Part shown: piece after piece, positions 25,705 to 33,911 of the stretch | Position numbering within the stretch: the stretch's first letter is position 1 | Layout of the letters: each line of letters begins with the position of its first letter | Source: an uncultured Bacilli bacterium | GTDB lineage: Bacteria > Bacillota_I > Bacilli_A > RFN20 > CAG-288 | Direction: 5' to 3' | Assembly: GCA_944349335.1 (NCBI GenBank) | Contig: CALVMW010000004.1 | Location: forward strand, 1-47,871 | Length of the DNA: 47,871 nucleotides | Notes under the pieces: generated by a model | Seen by the model: the letters and a program-made list of their open reading frames with translations, nothing else | Database searches by the model: none | Told to the model about the DNA's origin: nothing | Translations under genes and position numbers: made by a program

Positions 25705-26185
25705 CAAAAGAGAACCTCTTTAAATCATCTGTCATAAGTTTAGGGTCAGAGGATATCTCAAGAATTTTAATAAGGTGACTAACTTCATCATCTCCTAAAA
25801 TAGTTAACCAAGAATTGATAAGACTCAATAATTTTTTACCGACAATTTCAATATAACGTAAGCCTTTAGGAGTAAGAAAAACTAAAAACTGTCTCCTATT
25901 ATCCGCATCTATTTTACGTAAAATATAATCTTTACTTTCTAAAATCCTCAAAGCTGCTGCTATATTAGGACGAGAAACTTTTAAAGAATCTGCTAAAGCA
26001 GAAGGATGAGCACCCGGATTAGAGCGAAGATAAAGCAAAATTCGATAATCAGTCTGGAAGAAAATTGAAAATAGATCAATCTCACCATTTTCCCTTATTC
26101 TATCGACATAAGAGATAATTTTTTCTAATTGTTCACCTCTCTTAGCTGAGATTCCTTCAAAATTAAATATGTGATTATTTGGCAT
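25697..26185 (-). CDS. MarR-family transcriptional regulator
   Basis: 162 residues. Winged helix-turn-helix: SNPGAHPSALADSLKVSRPN (recognition region), ALRILESKDYILRK and the wing DADNRRQFLVFLTPKG, the MarR pattern. Dimeric repressor of its own operon is the usual mode, and a perfect dyad lies upstream of its start. First gene of the marR-exonuclease-recU operon. GAGG lies 11 bases before the start. The ligand is unknown. Confidence 0.85.
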   Translation of the reverse strand: MPNNHIFNFEGISAKRGEQLEKIISYVDRIRENGEIDLFSIFFQTDYRILLYLRSNPGAHPSALADSLKVSRPNIAAALRILESKDYILRKIDADNRRQFLVFLTPKGLRYIEIVGKKLLSLINSWLTILGDDEVSHLIKILEISSDPKLMTDDLKRFSFDD

Positions 26186-26233
26186 ATACTTATCCTCATC
26201 AAAATTATATCACAATAAAATTATTAGAAAATA

Positions 26234-26251
26234 TAATAGTTAAAACTATTA
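26234..26251. promoter_or_regulatory. Perfect dyad, candidate MarR operator
   Basis: TAATAGT-TAAA-ACTATTA, an 18-base inverted repeat 49 bases upstream of the marR start codon and upstream of a TATAAT on the minus strand. Its size and placement suit autoregulation. Confidence 0.5.
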
Positions 26252-26273
26252 ATCAAAAAAGTTATTTTTTAAT

Positions 26274-26297
26274 AAAAACTGCCGATTTCTCGGCAGT
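26274..26297 (-). terminator. Terminator of the nfn operon
   Basis: Minus-strand ACTGCCGA-GAAA-TCGGCAGT then TTTT, just after the nfnB stop. Confidence 0.9.
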
Positions 26298-26302
26298 TAG
26301 AA

Positions 26303-27754
26303 TCACTTAGAAGAAAGATATTCGTCAATATATTTAGCGGCCTTCTTACCAGCTCCCATCGCTAATATGACAGTAGCGGCACCGGTAACAGCATCACCAC
26401 CTGCAAAAACATGCGGTTTAGTTGTTTCATTTGTTTCTTCATTAACGATGAGACAGCCGTGCTTATTAGTTTCAATACCTTTAGTAGTGTTCTTAATAAG
26501 AGGATTAGGGCTTGTACCTAAAGCCATAATGACACAATCAACATCTAAAACAAATTCACTGCCCGGGATAGGAACAGGTCTCCTTCTACCAGAATCATCA
26601 GGTTCACCAAGTTCCATCTTGATACACTTTAGGCCTTTGACACATCCATAATTAGGATTAGTCTTCATATTGCCTTCTTTATCTTCGATAATTTCTACAG
26701 GATTATTTAAGAAGTGGAAAATGATACCTTCTTCTTTAGCGTGTTCAACTTCTTCTTTACGAGCAGGAAGTTCTTCTTCAGAACGACGATAAACACAATA
26801 AACGTGTTCCGCTCCTAATCTTAAAGCGCATCTTAAAGCGTCCATAGCCACATTGCCACCACCGACAACAGCTACATTCTTAGCATGTTCAATCGGTGTT
26901 TTAGAATCATCTTTATAAGCCTTCATAAGATTAGTTCTTGTCAAGAACTCGTTAGCAGAATAAACACCCTTAGCATTTTCGCCAGGAATATTCATAAAGC
27001 GAGGAAGACCGGCACCTGTACCAATAAAGCAAGCTTCAAATCCTTCTTTTTCCATAAGTTCATCAATAGAGAGGACTTGACCTATAACCATATCGGTCAC
27101 GATATGGACACCTAACTTTTTAAGTCCATTGATCTCATATTGGACAATATCTTTAGGGAGACGGAACTCAGGAATACCATACATCAAGACGCCGCCAGCA
27201 ACATGAAGGGCTTCAAAAATTGTACAATCATATCCCATCTTTGCTAAATCTGAAGCGCAGCTAAGTCCTGAAGGACCTGAACCAATAATAGCAACTTTAT
27301 GATTCTTTTTAGTAATATCACGATCTACATCGCTAGCATGTTCACGATGATAGTCAGCGACAAATCTTTCAAGCCTACCGATAGCGACAGGCTCCATATT
27401 ACCAACCTTCTTACCATTTTCCATCACCGGAACTTTAAGCTTGATACATTGACCTTCGCACTGTTTTTCCTGAGGGCACACTCTACCACAGATAGCAGGC
27501 AAAGAGGATGATTTATCAATGATTTGATAAGCTTTCTCAAATTCACCTTTAGCAACTTCAGCAATAAAAGAAGGAATATTGATATTGACAGGACAACCTT
27601 TAACGCAGCTAGGATTCTTACAATTTAAGCATCTTTTAGCCTCATCGATCGCAGTATTTTCATCATATCCTAAAGCGACTTCTTTAAAATTATGAGCTCT
27701 TTTATGAGGATCCTGCGTAGGCATCGGATTTTTTGTAGGACGCATGTTAATCAT
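26303..27754 (-). CDS. nfnB: NADPH-dependent oxidoreductase large subunit (NfnB/GltD-like)
   Basis: 483 residues from ATG 27754 (AAGGAGAG upstream; the frame is open to 27784 but without a site). N-terminal double [4Fe-4S] ferredoxin-like region: CLNCKNPSCVKGCP and CGRVCPQEKQCEGQC; then two Rossmann folds, FAD-binding GSGPSGLSCA and NAD(P)-binding GGGNVAMDA; C-terminal FAD contact VFAGGDAVTG. This matches the large subunit of NADH-dependent reduced ferredoxin:NADP oxidoreductase. Glutamate synthase small subunit is the alternative, but no gltB is present and nfnA precedes it with a 4-base overlap. Confidence 0.8.
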   Translation of the reverse strand: MINMRPTKNPMPTQDPHKRAHNFKEVALGYDENTAIDEAKRCLNCKNPSCVKGCPVNINIPSFIAEVAKGEFEKAYQIIDKSSSLPAICGRVCPQEKQCEGQCIKLKVPVMENGKKVGNMEPVAIGRLERFVADYHREHASDVDRDITKKNHKVAIIGSGPSGLSCASDLAKMGYDCTIFEALHVAGGVLMYGIPEFRLPKDIVQYEINGLKKLGVHIVTDMVIGQVLSIDELMEKEGFEACFIGTGAGLPRFMNIPGENAKGVYSANEFLTRTNLMKAYKDDSKTPIEHAKNVAVVGGGNVAMDALRCALRLGAEHVYCVYRRSEEELPARKEEVEHAKEEGIIFHFLNNPVEIIEDKEGNMKTNPNYGCVKGLKCIKMELGEPDDSGRRRPVPIPGSEFVLDVDCVIMALGTSPNPLIKNTTKGIETNKHGCLIVNEETNETTKPHVFAGGDAVTGAATVILAMGAGKKAAKYIDEYLSSK

Positions 27755-28596
27755 AATGTGCTCTCCTTTTTGAAGAGATTGCACTCTTCATCATATTTCT
27801 TTCTTTCAAATTCACGATACATCGTATTTCTCATCATCGCAGAATCAAAATCGATCTTATGTCCATCAAAATCAGGTCCATCGACACAAGCAAATTTCAT
27901 CTGTCCATCAACTAAAACACGACAGCAACCGCACATACCTGTACCATCGATCATAATAGGATTCATTGAACAGATAGTTTTAAGGTTATATTTAGCCGTT
28001 AATTGACAGACAAACTTCATCATAATCAAAGGACCGATGCAGAATACACAATCAAATTGTTCACCTGAGTCGATCAACTTTTCTAATGCATCTGTAACTA
28101 AGCCTTTAGTTCCATAAGTTCCATCATCAGACATTGGAACATACTCATCAGAACAAGCTTTAAAGTCATCTTCTAATATGACTAAATCTTTATTTCTGAA
28201 ACCGACGATAGAAGTAACTTTAGCACCTATATTATGAAGAGCCTTAGCAACAGGAAGAGCGATAGCACATCCAGCACCACCACCGATTACACAAACCTTT
28301 TTATAGCCTTCAATCTCAGTCGGCTTACCTAAAGGACCAACAAAGGTAGAAATATATTCACCTTCATTTTTATGATTTAATTCTAAAGTCGTAGCACCTA
28401 CCACTTGGAAAATAATCTCGACAGTACCCTTTTCTGGATCAGTACCAGCGACTGTGAGAGGAATTCTCTCGCCATCGTCAGTTACGCGCAAAATGATAAA
28501 CTGTCCAGCCTTTGCTTTTTTAGCAATTAAAGGGGCTTCGATATTCATCCTCGTCACAGTAGGATTGAGACATTCTTTTGAGACAATTTTATACAT
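27751..28596 (-). CDS. nfnA: Ferredoxin-NADP oxidoreductase small subunit (NfnA-like)
   Basis: 281 residues, GAGGT before ATG. FAD-binding beta barrel (residues about 1-95, with RIPLTV), NAD(P)-binding fold (VIGGGAGCAIALPVA), and a C-terminal [2Fe-2S] site with MCGCCRVLV and FACVDGPDFDGH, the three-Cys-plus-Asp pattern of Nfn small subunits and close to the PyrK/sulfide dehydrogenase family. With NfnB it would couple NADH, NADPH and ferredoxin by electron bifurcation, in keeping with anaerobic metabolism. Confidence 0.8.
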   Translation of the reverse strand: MYKIVSKECLNPTVTRMNIEAPLIAKKAKAGQFIILRVTDDGERIPLTVAGTDPEKGTVEIIFQVVGATTLELNHKNEGEYISTFVGPLGKPTEIEGYKKVCVIGGGAGCAIALPVAKALHNIGAKVTSIVGFRNKDLVILEDDFKACSDEYVPMSDDGTYGTKGLVTDALEKLIDSGEQFDCVFCIGPLIMMKFVCQLTAKYNLKTICSMNPIMIDGTGMCGCCRVLVDGQMKFACVDGPDFDGHKIDFDSAMMRNTMYREFERKKYDEECNLFKKESTL

Positions 28597-28623
28597 GTGA
28601 ACCTCTTTTAAATTTTAATAAAG

Positions 28624-28647
28624 TGAGCCTAGTTTTACCTAGGCTCA
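28624..28647 (-). terminator. Terminator between alcohol dehydrogenase and nfnA
   Basis: TGAGCCTAG/CTAGGCTCA stem with a 6-base loop; the tail on the minus strand is CTTTATT, only moderately T-rich, so some readthrough into nfnAB is possible. Confidence 0.7.
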
Positions 28648-28658
28648 TTATTTTCAGC

Positions 28659-29843
28659 TTAGAAATCAATAACAGTATTGTAATAGCAAGCTTTTAAGAT
28701 CTTCTCGAAGTCCTCAGCTTCTGTCTTACGAGGATTTTCGAAGGTGCAAGCATCACCGACAGCGTTCTTAGCGATAGTAGGAAGTTTCTCTAAGAACTCA
28801 TCTTCCTTAACGCCGAATTCTTTAAGACCATGAGGAATATCAAGCTCTTCATTAAGTTTCTTAATGAGGTCAATATAGCTCTGGCATTTTTCTTCATCAG
28901 TAGTACCAGCAAGGTGGAGATGCTCAGCGATAGTAGCATACTTTCTTAAAGCGCGAGGATCTTTTCTATTCCATTCGATGACGTGAGGTAAATACATAGC
29001 ATTAGCTTCACCATGAGGAACGTGGCCAGTAGAGAAAGCAGCACCAGTCTTATGAGCCATAGAGTGAGTGATACCTAATAAAGCATTAGAGAAGGCCATA
29101 CCAGCGATGCATTGAGCATAGTGCATCTGCTCTCTAGCTTTCTTATCACCATTATAAGATTTGACAATATTATTGACGATGAGCTCAATAGCCATTAAGC
29201 AGTAAGGATCAGTGAAAGCACCATCAGTAAGATAGTTAGCGACATAAGCTTCAGTAGCATGAGTTAAAGCATCCATACCAGTGAAAGCAGTGACGCTCTT
29301 AGGCATAGTCATAGGAAGAGCAGGATCGACAATAGCAATATCGGGAGTAATATTGAAATCAGCTAAAGGATACTTGATACCTTTTTCAGGATCGGTGATA
29401 ACAGCGAAAGAAGTAACTTCAGTTGCTGTACCAGAAGTGGAACCGATAGCGACAAAGCGAGCCTTTGTTCTTAAGGTCGGGAAGGAATAAGGTTGAAGGA
29501 TACTATCGAAAGTTGCATCGGGATATTCATAGAAAACCCACATAGCCTTAGCAGCATCGATAGGAGAACCGCCACCTAAAGCGATGATCCAATCAGGTTC
29601 AAATTCTCTCATCGCAGCAGCACCCTTCATAACTGTTTGAACAGAAGGATCATTTTCAACACCTTCAAATGTTCTAACTTCTAAACCAGCTTCTTTAAGA
29701 TAAGAGACGACCTTATCTAAGAAACCATACTTTTGCATGGCATGACCGCCAGTAACAACAATAGCTTTTTTACCTACTAAGTGTTTAAGTTCCTCTAAAG
29801 AATTTTCACCGAAGTAGATATCTCTTGGTAATGTAAATCTCAT
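28659..29843 (-). CDS. Iron-containing alcohol dehydrogenase
   Basis: 394 residues, GGAGG upstream. NAD(P)-binding GGGSPIDAAKA near residue 100 and the Fe-ADH metal-site region: Asp in the SVTAFTGMDALTHATEAYV segment and His residues in ITHSMAHKTG and PHGEANAMYLPHV. It reduces aldehydes to alcohols (ethanol or butanol type) or the reverse, regenerating NAD(P) in fermentation. Own promoter upstream, terminator downstream; nfnAB follow on the same strand and may share control. Confidence 0.9.
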   Translation of the reverse strand: MRFTLPRDIYFGENSLEELKHLVGKKAIVVTGGHAMQKYGFLDKVVSYLKEAGLEVRTFEGVENDPSVQTVMKGAAAMREFEPDWIIALGGGSPIDAAKAMWVFYEYPDATFDSILQPYSFPTLRTKARFVAIGSTSGTATEVTSFAVITDPEKGIKYPLADFNITPDIAIVDPALPMTMPKSVTAFTGMDALTHATEAYVANYLTDGAFTDPYCLMAIELIVNNIVKSYNGDKKAREQMHYAQCIAGMAFSNALLGITHSMAHKTGAAFSTGHVPHGEANAMYLPHVIEWNRKDPRALRKYATIAEHLHLAGTTDEEKCQSYIDLIKKLNEELDIPHGLKEFGVKEDEFLEKLPTIAKNAVGDACTFENPRKTEAEDFEKILKACYYNTVIDF

Positions 29844-29873
29844 TTTGATTTGCCTCCATTTATACCAAAAAAT

Positions 29874-29902
29874 AATATAGTGAATGCGCTTTACAAAGTC
29901 AA
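29874..29902 (-). promoter_or_regulatory. Promoter of the alcohol dehydrogenase gene
   Basis: Minus-strand TTGACT (29897-29902), 17-base spacer, TATATT (29874-29879). The spacer contains an imperfect TTGT...TTCAC dyad faintly like a Rex (NADH sensor) site, but the spacing is off by one, so Rex control is speculative. Confidence 0.7.
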
Positions 29903-30151
29903 GATAGAATGCTTGTAAAAACTATCAGAAAACTATATAAAATTACACTATTTTAGAAAAAAACGATAAAAAATAGCTTTTTTAGGTATTTTTATATTCT
30001 TGTAAGTACTCTTTTTTGTATACGCGTTATTTATAATAAAAAAGACGATTAAAAAAAATACTAAAATAGCTTTTTTCCTCTTTTGCTTTTATATTTAGAC
30101 TAGTTAGCATTAAAATAAATATAAATAGGAGTAAATATTCTAAATAAATAT
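29903..30151. other. Intergenic region before gpsB-like gene
   Basis: AT-rich, with two similar AATAGCTTTTTT tracts (about 29967-29978 and 30066-30076). TATAAT at 30032-30037 has no good -35. AGGAG at 30128-30132 is 19 bases from the gpsB start, too far for normal use. No RNase P RNA or other RNA gene recognised. Confidence 0.4.
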
Positions 30152-30511
30152 ATGAAAATAGAACTTACGCTAGATGCTAACACCATCTATAACAAAGAAT
30201 TCTCAGGAACAAACCCGGGTTATGATGCATTACAAGTCGATGCCTTTTTAGATACTATCATAGAAGACTATGAAAAAATGAAAAACTATATCATAGAAAG
30301 TGAAAAGACCATTGATGAACTTACTAAAAAAAACACTTACCTCAGTCAAGAATTAGATGAAGTTCAAACAGAAAATGCTACATTAAAACAAAAGCTATCA
30401 GGTATAGAAGCTAATTCAGATACTTCATTAAACAATCTAGAATTATTAAAGAGAATCTCTAGCTTAGAAAAAGCCTTAAAAAAAGTCGGAATCAATCCTA
30501 ATAATATATAA
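30152..30511 (+). CDS. gpsB: DivIVA/GpsB-family cell division protein
   Basis: 119 residues. The N-terminal 40 residues fit the DivIVA/GpsB membrane-binding domain: IYNKEFSGTNPGYDALQVDA then FLDTIIEDYEKM, matching the F-x-GY-x-x-x-EVD-x-FLD pattern. A coiled coil follows (about 45-110). Length is nearer GpsB (about 100) than DivIVA (160 or more). It would organise septal and lateral wall synthesis at the membrane. No Shine-Dalgarno at the usual distance. Alone on its strand. Confidence 0.75.
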   Translation: MKIELTLDANTIYNKEFSGTNPGYDALQVDAFLDTIIEDYEKMKNYIIESEKTIDELTKKNTYLSQELDEVQTENATLKQKLSGIEANSDTSLNNLELLKRISSLEKALKKVGINPNNI

Positions 30512-30620
30512 AAATTACTATCCAATATTAAAAAATCTAAATAAAAAAGTCTCCCGCAGTATAACTTAAAGATATATCATGGAAGACTTTTCTTGCATCT
30601 TTCTAAAGTTCAAACTAAAA

Positions 30621-30793
30621 GTGCTATTGTAGTGTACATGTTGCAGCAGTTTGAGTTTTTTAGGGTATTTTAATTGATTTCAATATTCAAGATTGAACCT
30701 AAAATAATAAAAGTGTGACATAACGAACATGAATCAGTAATCTTTGATAAAAAAATAACCTATAATGACGAAGCATTATAGGCGTTTTTTTTA
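30621..30793 (+). repeat. 173-bp direct repeat, copy A
   Basis: Matches 33631-33802 in the same orientation. The last 60 bases are almost identical, including AATCAGTAATCTTTGATAAA and the hairpin CCTATAATG/CATTATAGG (30760-30783); the first 110 bases are about three-quarters identical by eye. On the plus strand copy A is followed by eight T and is itself a good terminator. Confidence 0.85.
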
Positions 30794-30834
30794 AATGTGC
30801 TTAGAAAACACCTTTAATGCCTAGGAAACCCACT

Positions 30835-31140
30835 TATTATTCCTTTTTGTCGACTATTTCCCAATGAGCTCCCCGCAATCATGACCTAAGCGTTTATTCT
30901 CTTAGACGACTTTATTATCCTCTCAATAGTCTTTATCGTCTTAACTATAAGAACCGCCACCTCCATTTGGGATGTATATGTAGGTTGTCTCTTATTAAAA
31001 CAATTAGCTTTTCTTCGACGGATCCTTCTCCGACATTTTCTTCGACATCGGTTTGTGGGACATTTTGGAGGACATTTTGATGGTCAATGTCCTCAAAAGA
31101 TTAGTTACTAATTAAAATTTCAAAAAATAATTCAGCTGAT
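30835..31140 (-). pseudogene. Remnant of an AlbA_2/Schlafen-type regulator C-terminus
   Basis: The minus strand reads, with stops and shifts, a linker of the NVPQ/ENVGEG type followed by EEKLIVLIRDN, then further on GAHWEIVDKKE and two stops. The last part parallels the end of the intact neighbour (GHWEIVEKDKED at 31307-31345). It is therefore a decayed paralogue of that gene. No ribosome site or intact frame. Confidence 0.6.
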
Positions 31141-31306
31141 TACGTTTTATATTGTCAATAGATAGAAGATTCTTGTGATTTCTCCTATCAAACACATTAC
31201 TTTGGGCGCTCATCTGGGTTCTCTTTTATTATGCCTAGAAACTACATCAAAATCATATGTCAAAGTGACGAGCATAAAACTAAAGATTTTTCAGCGTAGG
31301 ATGATT

Positions 31307-32665
31307 CTAATCCTCTTTATCTTTTTCTACTATTTCCCAATGACCGGTTTTATCTGAACCTACACGTACCAAAATACCTTTTGTTTTCAAGGAATTAATA
31401 ATTGTTTGGACTGTTCGACGCGATAAGTTTACTTTAGAAGTTATTTCGTTTATTGTAACTTTATTGTTTTCGTTTATTAAATTTAGGACTTTTGTTTCAT
31501 TTACAGTGCAGTTTACAGTGCAGTTTACAGTGCAGTTTACAGTGCAATTTTCTGTGAAGTTAACCTTTGCATTGAATCCTTTTTTGTCAAAAGGTATGGT
31601 GACCATTATCCCAACTCCTAGAAATTTGAAAGCATCTCTCCCATAAACTTTGACAACCTTAGGCACACCATGTCCTGAACGATCGACGATGTCACATTGA
31701 ACAAAGACATCCATCAGTTCTTTATTGACAGGATCACTTACACCTTCAAAGAAATCTTCTTTCGATAAACCTTCCTTTAGTCCTCCATAAGACATGATTT
31801 CCATTCTATCTTCATACCAATAAATAGAAGGAGGATTCCCGTGTATCCAATCGTTATGAACTAAAGCATTGACCCAAGCTTCTTCAAAAGCCTCGTTATC
31901 GAACATCTTCTTCGTTCTTCTTGGAAGACTACTATCATCTATATAAGTGTCATTTAAAGCCTCGCAATAATGCTTAACGTCTTCATATGCTTGCAAAATT
32001 GATTGCTGACCAAAATTGTTTCTCTTGGAATAAGAAATTTTATCTTTGCCATTAAAGACACAGACTTGAATTGAGTAGAAGTTTTTGTCCGCTAAAAGCT
32101 CTGCTAAGAGATTATATTTACCTTCCTTAGTAAGTAGCCTAAAACTGCGTTCAAAAGTCTTTTCGTTAATCTCGACGCTTTTGCTTCTTAACTTTATCTT
32201 AAGAATATCAAAAGTATAGTTATCTCCATTACTTTGAATATCGACCAAACCTAATTTGTCTTCTTGAAGAGTTGCAATTTGTCGTTTGTCTATCTCTTCT
32301 TCACTCATTGGTGTTGAGGAAGTTCCATCTCTATAAAAACATCCAGTTGCACTTCTCCCTTCTTTCTTGATGTAGTAGAGTTTAGTTCCTTTAGTTACTT
32401 TAACAAAAATGACTGTCTTATCTTCTTCAAGTAAGGAACCTATTTCGCATAAACCTTCTGTAGATGGAAGAATCTGATCTCGAATGATGTTCCTAATTTC
32501 TCTCATCGTTTTATCAACGTTGGAAACACCTAAAACATCACCATTATCGTCTACACCAATATAGATAGTTCCATCTCGCGTATTAAGAAAGGCAACAACC
32601 TCTTTTGCAAAGTCTTTCGTTAAGGTTCTTTTAAGTTCTATAGTCTCGGATTCTTGGAATTTCAT
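31307..32665 (-). CDS. AlbA_2 (Schlafen-like) domain transcriptional regulator with HATPase-like and winged-helix domains
   Basis: 452 residues. N-terminal AlbA_2 domain (about 1-125: ETIELKR, VVAFLNTRDGTIYIGVDD); middle RecG-like/HATPase_c_4 region (about 255-380: ALVHNDWIHG, SYGGLKEGL, RSGHGVPKV); then the four-residue repeat Asn-Cys-Thr-Val, four copies, encoded by four 12-bp units at 31503-31550; then a winged helix (INEITSKVNLSRRTVQTIIN). Usually annotated as putative DNA-binding or ATP-dependent regulator in mobile or defence regions. No Shine-Dalgarno; TATAAT lies 24 bases before the start. Isolated between decayed genes, flanked by direct repeats A and B. Confidence 0.82.
   Translation of the reverse strand: MKFQESETIELKRTLTKDFAKEVVAFLNTRDGTIYIGVDDNGDVLGVSNVDKTMREIRNIIRDQILPSTEGLCEIGSLLEEDKTVIFVKVTKGTKLYYIKKEGRSATGCFYRDGTSSTPMSEEEIDKRQIATLQEDKLGLVDIQSNGDNYTFDILKIKLRSKSVEINEKTFERSFRLLTKEGKYNLLAELLADKNFYSIQVCVFNGKDKISYSKRNNFGQQSILQAYEDVKHYCEALNDTYIDDSSLPRRTKKMFDNEAFEEAWVNALVHNDWIHGNPPSIYWYEDRMEIMSYGGLKEGLSKEDFFEGVSDPVNKELMDVFVQCDIVDRSGHGVPKVVKVYGRDAFKFLGVGIMVTIPFDKKGFNAKVNFTENCTVNCTVNCTVNCTVNETKVLNLINENNKVTINEITSKVNLSRRTVQTIINSLKTKGILVRVGSDKTGHWEIVEKDKED
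31503..31550 (-). repeat. Four 12-bp tandem repeats in a coding linker
   Basis: ACAGTGCAGTTT three times plus ACAGTGCAATTT. In-frame copy change would lengthen or shorten the linker between the ATPase-like and winged-helix domains by four residues each. Confidence 0.95.
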
Positions 32666-32884
32666 AATAAAGGAGCTTTTCTATTAATTATTATATAGAA
32701 AAAACAGCAGAATATCTAGGAATTTGAAGTTTCTGTATAATAGGCTATAAAGATAATAGAACTATTAAAATCATTTTAACAATTTTTAACACATTTATAT
32801 GGCATTTCCGTATTATGATAAAAATCTATAAAAAAATTAAATTTATTGTCTTTGATAAGCAATAAACTAAATTTCAAATAAAAA

Positions 32885-33538
32885 ACGCATGGAAGTAAAC
32901 CAGGCGAGCAAATCCTATTCGCGGATTATCCCATTAACATCGAAAGATTGCTTATCAATTTCTTAAAAATTTGGATGAAACGCCAAAACAAATCATATAT
33001 CCAAAAAAGCCAAAACTAGATTTTCAAAAAGGTGACGTCATCGTCAGAAAAACTCTTAAAGGCGATTATCTATATGCAGTTTGTTAGGAAGCCAATTTTG
33101 CAAAAAAAGAATTGTTATGGGCGTTGATGCTTGAACCTATGGAACTCAAAGATGAAAAAATGTTGCTAAATAAAAAAGCGGTTGTTGGTTGGTATGATAA
33201 CGTTTGAAAAAAATATACAAATATGTTCAAATATCCGGATGAAATTCAAAAAAATCCGATATATAAAGCCTTCTTTTAAATTATCAGTGACGAAAAATAA
33301 TCTGAATTGTGCAAAAAATATCCACATTGCGTTTGACCCTAAAAGATTTTATTGTTCGTGGTGGGAATCGGAACTCATATATCTCTACAAAAAATTTTCC
33401 ATATACAAATATGAGTTTAGGATAACTGATGATGGTTCTATTTTATACAAGGCTTTTCCGAAGGTATTGCCTAGCGACGTCTATCTTCCGTTCGCTAAAT
33501 CGCAAGATTACATCTATTTGGTTGATTATATACATTAA
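32885..33538 (+). pseudogene. Decayed gene of unknown function
   Basis: Coding-like stretches in changing frames: YQFLKNLDETPKQIIYPKKP, later ELLWALMLEPMELKDEKM, interrupted by stops at about 33086 and 33205, then an open frame ending at 33538 (WWESELIYLYKKF, PSDVYLPFAKSQDYIYLVDY). At least three disabling changes are needed to explain it. I do not recognise the family. It lies within the segment bounded by repeats A and B, next to the AlbA_2 regulator. The open 118-residue frame from 33182 lacks a convincing ribosome site. Confidence 0.55.
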
Positions 33539-33630
33539 AAGACCGCTTATCCCTGCTATCTTTATGGAATCAAACGATCTTTTCTTATCCTTAAAATGCT
33601 TTTATTGTGTTTACGAATGTTTGAACCCGT

Positions 33631-33802
33631 TGTTCTATTGCAGTGTACGTATTGGAATGTTTCGAGTTTTCTGAGGTATTTTTGACTGATTTTAATGCTA
33701 GAGGTAGGACTCTAAAGTTATAGGATATGCCATAGTGAGCTCAAATCAGTAATCTTTGATAAAAAAATAACCTATAATCACGAGGCATTATAGGCGTTAT
33801 TT
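33631..33802 (+). repeat. 173-bp direct repeat, copy B (tRNA-Gly downstream region)
   Basis: Ends 5 bases before the tRNA-Gly 3' end. It contains the tRNA terminator. Partner of 30621-30793; the 2.8 kb between them is the regulator and pseudogene segment. Confidence 0.85.
33763..33794 (-). terminator. Terminator of tRNA-Gly
   Basis: Minus-strand CCTATAAT/ATTATAGG stem (33771-33794) followed by TTATTTTTTT, 13 bases after the tRNA. Confidence 0.8.
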
Positions 33803-33806
33803 AAAA

Positions 33807-33880
33807 TGGAGCGACCGACGGGAATCAAACCCGCGCATTCAGCTTGGGAAGCTAAAGTTCTATCATTAAACCACGGTCGC
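33807..33880 (-). tRNA. tRNA-Gly (anticodon CCC)
   Basis: 74 nt with encoded CCA (33807-33809). Acceptor GCGACCG/CGGTCGC, discriminator T as in bacterial tRNA-Gly, anticodon arm TTAGC-TTCCCAA-GCTGA giving CCC, TTTGATT T-loop. It follows rpoC on the same strand after a terminator. A dedicated GGG reader is notable in an AT-rich genome, but ordinary. Confidence 0.93.
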
Positions 33881-33886
33881 AAATAA

Positions 33887-33910
33887 AAGCTGGGGAATAA
33901 CCCCCAGCTT
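33887..33910 (-). terminator. Terminator of the rpl-rpoBC operon
   Basis: Minus-strand AAGCTGGGG/CCCCAGCTT stem with a 5-6 base loop and a TTATTTG tail between rpoC and tRNA-Gly. Confidence 0.85.
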
Positions 33911-33911
33911 A

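Noticed and set aside
26303..27754. Glutamate synthase small subunit GltD
   Set aside because: No large subunit gene nearby and a 4-base overlap with an NfnA-like gene; NfnB fits better.
29874..29902. Rex operator in the alcohol dehydrogenase promoter
   Set aside because: The TTGT...TTCAC dyad has wrong spacing and several mismatches; kept only as a remark.
30512..30620. RNase P RNA downstream of the gpsB-like gene, as in Bacillus
   Set aside because: No conserved RNase P core motifs seen, and the space is occupied by the repeat and pseudogene.
33182..33538. 118-residue plus-strand frame as an intact gene
   Set aside because: Coding-like sequence continues upstream in other frames with stops, and there is no ribosome site; better read as the tail of a pseudogene.
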